Program-made: the position numbers and the translations under genes
Part shown: in pieces, positions 5,753-6,298 of the stretch
Layout: every line of letters begins with the position of its first letter
How positions within the stretch are numbered: position 1 is the stretch's first letter
The notes under the pieces: model-generated
Seen by the model: the letters and a program-made list of their open reading frames with translations, nothing else
What the model was told of the DNA's origin: nothing
The model's database searches: none
Assembly: GCA_026785745.1 (NCBI GenBank)
Contig: JAJAZO010000288.1
Coordinates: forward strand, 1 to 6,298
Reading direction: 5' to 3'
DNA: 6,298 nt
Source of the DNA: Chitinophagaceae bacterium
GTDB lineage: Bacteria; Bacteroidota; Bacteroidia; Chitinophagales; Chitinophagaceae

Positions 5753-6298
5753 TTATATACTCCCCGTTCTTCCACCATCCACTGGAATACTTACTCCATT
5801 TACATAAGATGCGGCCGGTGAAGCTAAAAACACAGCAACAGCAGCAATTTCTGATGCATTGGCAAACCGCTTCATCGGCACCTCTTCCACCATATTCTTT
5901 TCCACAATGTCAACGACAGTGTTTCCTCTCTTCGCAATATTCTCAATTAATGTTGATAGCCGCTGGGTGCTGGTAAATCCTGGCAACACATTATTTACCG
6001 TGATATTATACTGTCCCAATTCATTAGCCATACTTTTTGCCCAACTGGCTACTGCGCCACGAATGGTATTAGATACTCCCAAATTCTTCAACGGAATTTT
6101 TACAGACGTAGAAATAATATTAATGATTCGTCCATAGCCTTCTTTTTTCATCGAAGGCACAACGGCTTTTGTCAGGATATGATTACAAATCAAATGCTGG
6201 TTGAATGTATTGAGAAAAGCTTCTTCTGTGGCTTCAATAACCGGCCCAGCTGCCGGGCCACCCGTATTATTTATAAGTATGTGAACCAGGTTTTTTGC
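5753..6298 (-). CDS. SDR-family protein with degenerate active site (5' end beyond window)
   Basis: A short-chain dehydrogenase/reductase-fold protein. The frame is open from the upper window edge to TAA at 5753-5755, giving the last 181 residues; about 70-80 N-terminal residues with the dinucleotide glycine motif lie outside. Visible features (numbered from the edge) are NNTGGP (10-15, the NNAG equivalent), GRIINIISTS (56-65, S63 at the catalytic Ser position), NITVNNVLPGF (98-108), RFANASEIAAVAVFLASPAASYVNG (begins 144) and the closing VDGG (173-176). Where YxxxK is expected it reads S76-N-T-I-R80, so both catalytic Tyr and Lys are replaced. This resembles the beta-ketoacyl-ACP-reductase-like SDR subgroup described as lacking a perfect tetrad, recalled from memory. 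An internal TTG at 6191-6193 is not the start, because SDR sequence continues upstream of it. It lies 89 bp before the ALDH gene, so a role in 2-aminomuconate metabolism is plausible but unproven. Confidence 0.85.
   Translation of the reverse strand, partial: AKNLVHILINNTGGPAAGPVIEATEEAFLNTFNQHLICNHILTKAVVPSMKKEGYGRIINIISTSVKIPLKNLGVSNTIRGAVASWAKSMANELGQYNITVNNVLPGFTSTQRLSTLIENIAKRGNTVVDIVEKNMVEEVPMKRFANASEIAAVAVFLASPAASYVNGVSIPVDGGRTGSI

Noticed and set aside
261..6137. Short plus-strand open frames (for example 261-473, 2778-2978, 3091-3321, 4786-5004, 5299-5487, 5743-5976, 5859-6137)
   Set aside because: All lie opposite well-supported minus-strand genes, have low-complexity or unrecognisable products, and show no family motifs. 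They are antisense shadows.
6191..6193. TTG as the start of a short 146-residue SDR protein
   Set aside because: The frame stays open to the window edge and encodes the SDR NNxGG strand and helix upstream, so the TTG is an internal Leu codon.

Overview
The window carries six genes, all on the minus strand, so they are transcribed from high to low coordinates. Both end genes are cut by the window edges. The A+T-rich sequence, the lack of Shine-Dalgarno sequences with A-rich leaders instead, the type-2 PyrF and the style of the intergenic palindromes suggest a Bacteroidota bacterium, probably near the Chitinophagaceae. That placement is inference from general resemblance; no search was possible.

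In transcription order the genes are: an SDR-fold protein with degenerate active-site residues (5753 to beyond 6298); an aldehyde dehydrogenase of the 2-aminomuconate / 2-hydroxymuconate semialdehyde type (4206-5663); a RidA-fold 2-aminomuconate deaminase (3705-4127); kynureninase (2311-3585); kynurenine 3-monooxygenase (864-2213); and orotidine 5'-phosphate decarboxylase, pyrF (778 to below 1). The first five form a tryptophan/kynurenine catabolic cluster. KMO makes 3-hydroxykynurenine and KynU cleaves it to 3-hydroxyanthranilate plus alanine. After ring opening and decarboxylation by HAAO and ACMSD, neither of which is in this window, the ALDH would oxidise 2-aminomuconate 6-semialdehyde and the RidA-type enzyme would deaminate 2-aminomuconate. 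The window therefore holds the early and late steps of the route but not the middle ones, which may lie beyond 6298. pyrF belongs to pyrimidine synthesis and is probably only a neighbour.

All five intergenic gaps (78-119 bp) are filled by imperfect palindromes of three families, in coordinate order A (795-876), B (2220-2339), B (3586-3709), C (4133-4199), A (5670-5750). Family B is unusual: its arms are tandem 8-bp units (GTTWATTR) around a conserved 30-bp core. Repeat arms run into the 3' ends of kmo, kynU and the deaminase gene and supply their stop codons, and for kmo and kynU the last residues too. No stretch over 300 bp lacks a gene, and no RNA gene, CRISPR array, transposase, convincing promoter or intrinsic terminator was seen.

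The best leads are the SDR protein that lacks the YxxxK pair within a 2-aminomuconate pathway cluster, and the complete occupation of the spacers by palindromic repeats, which could shape or process the polycistronic transcript.
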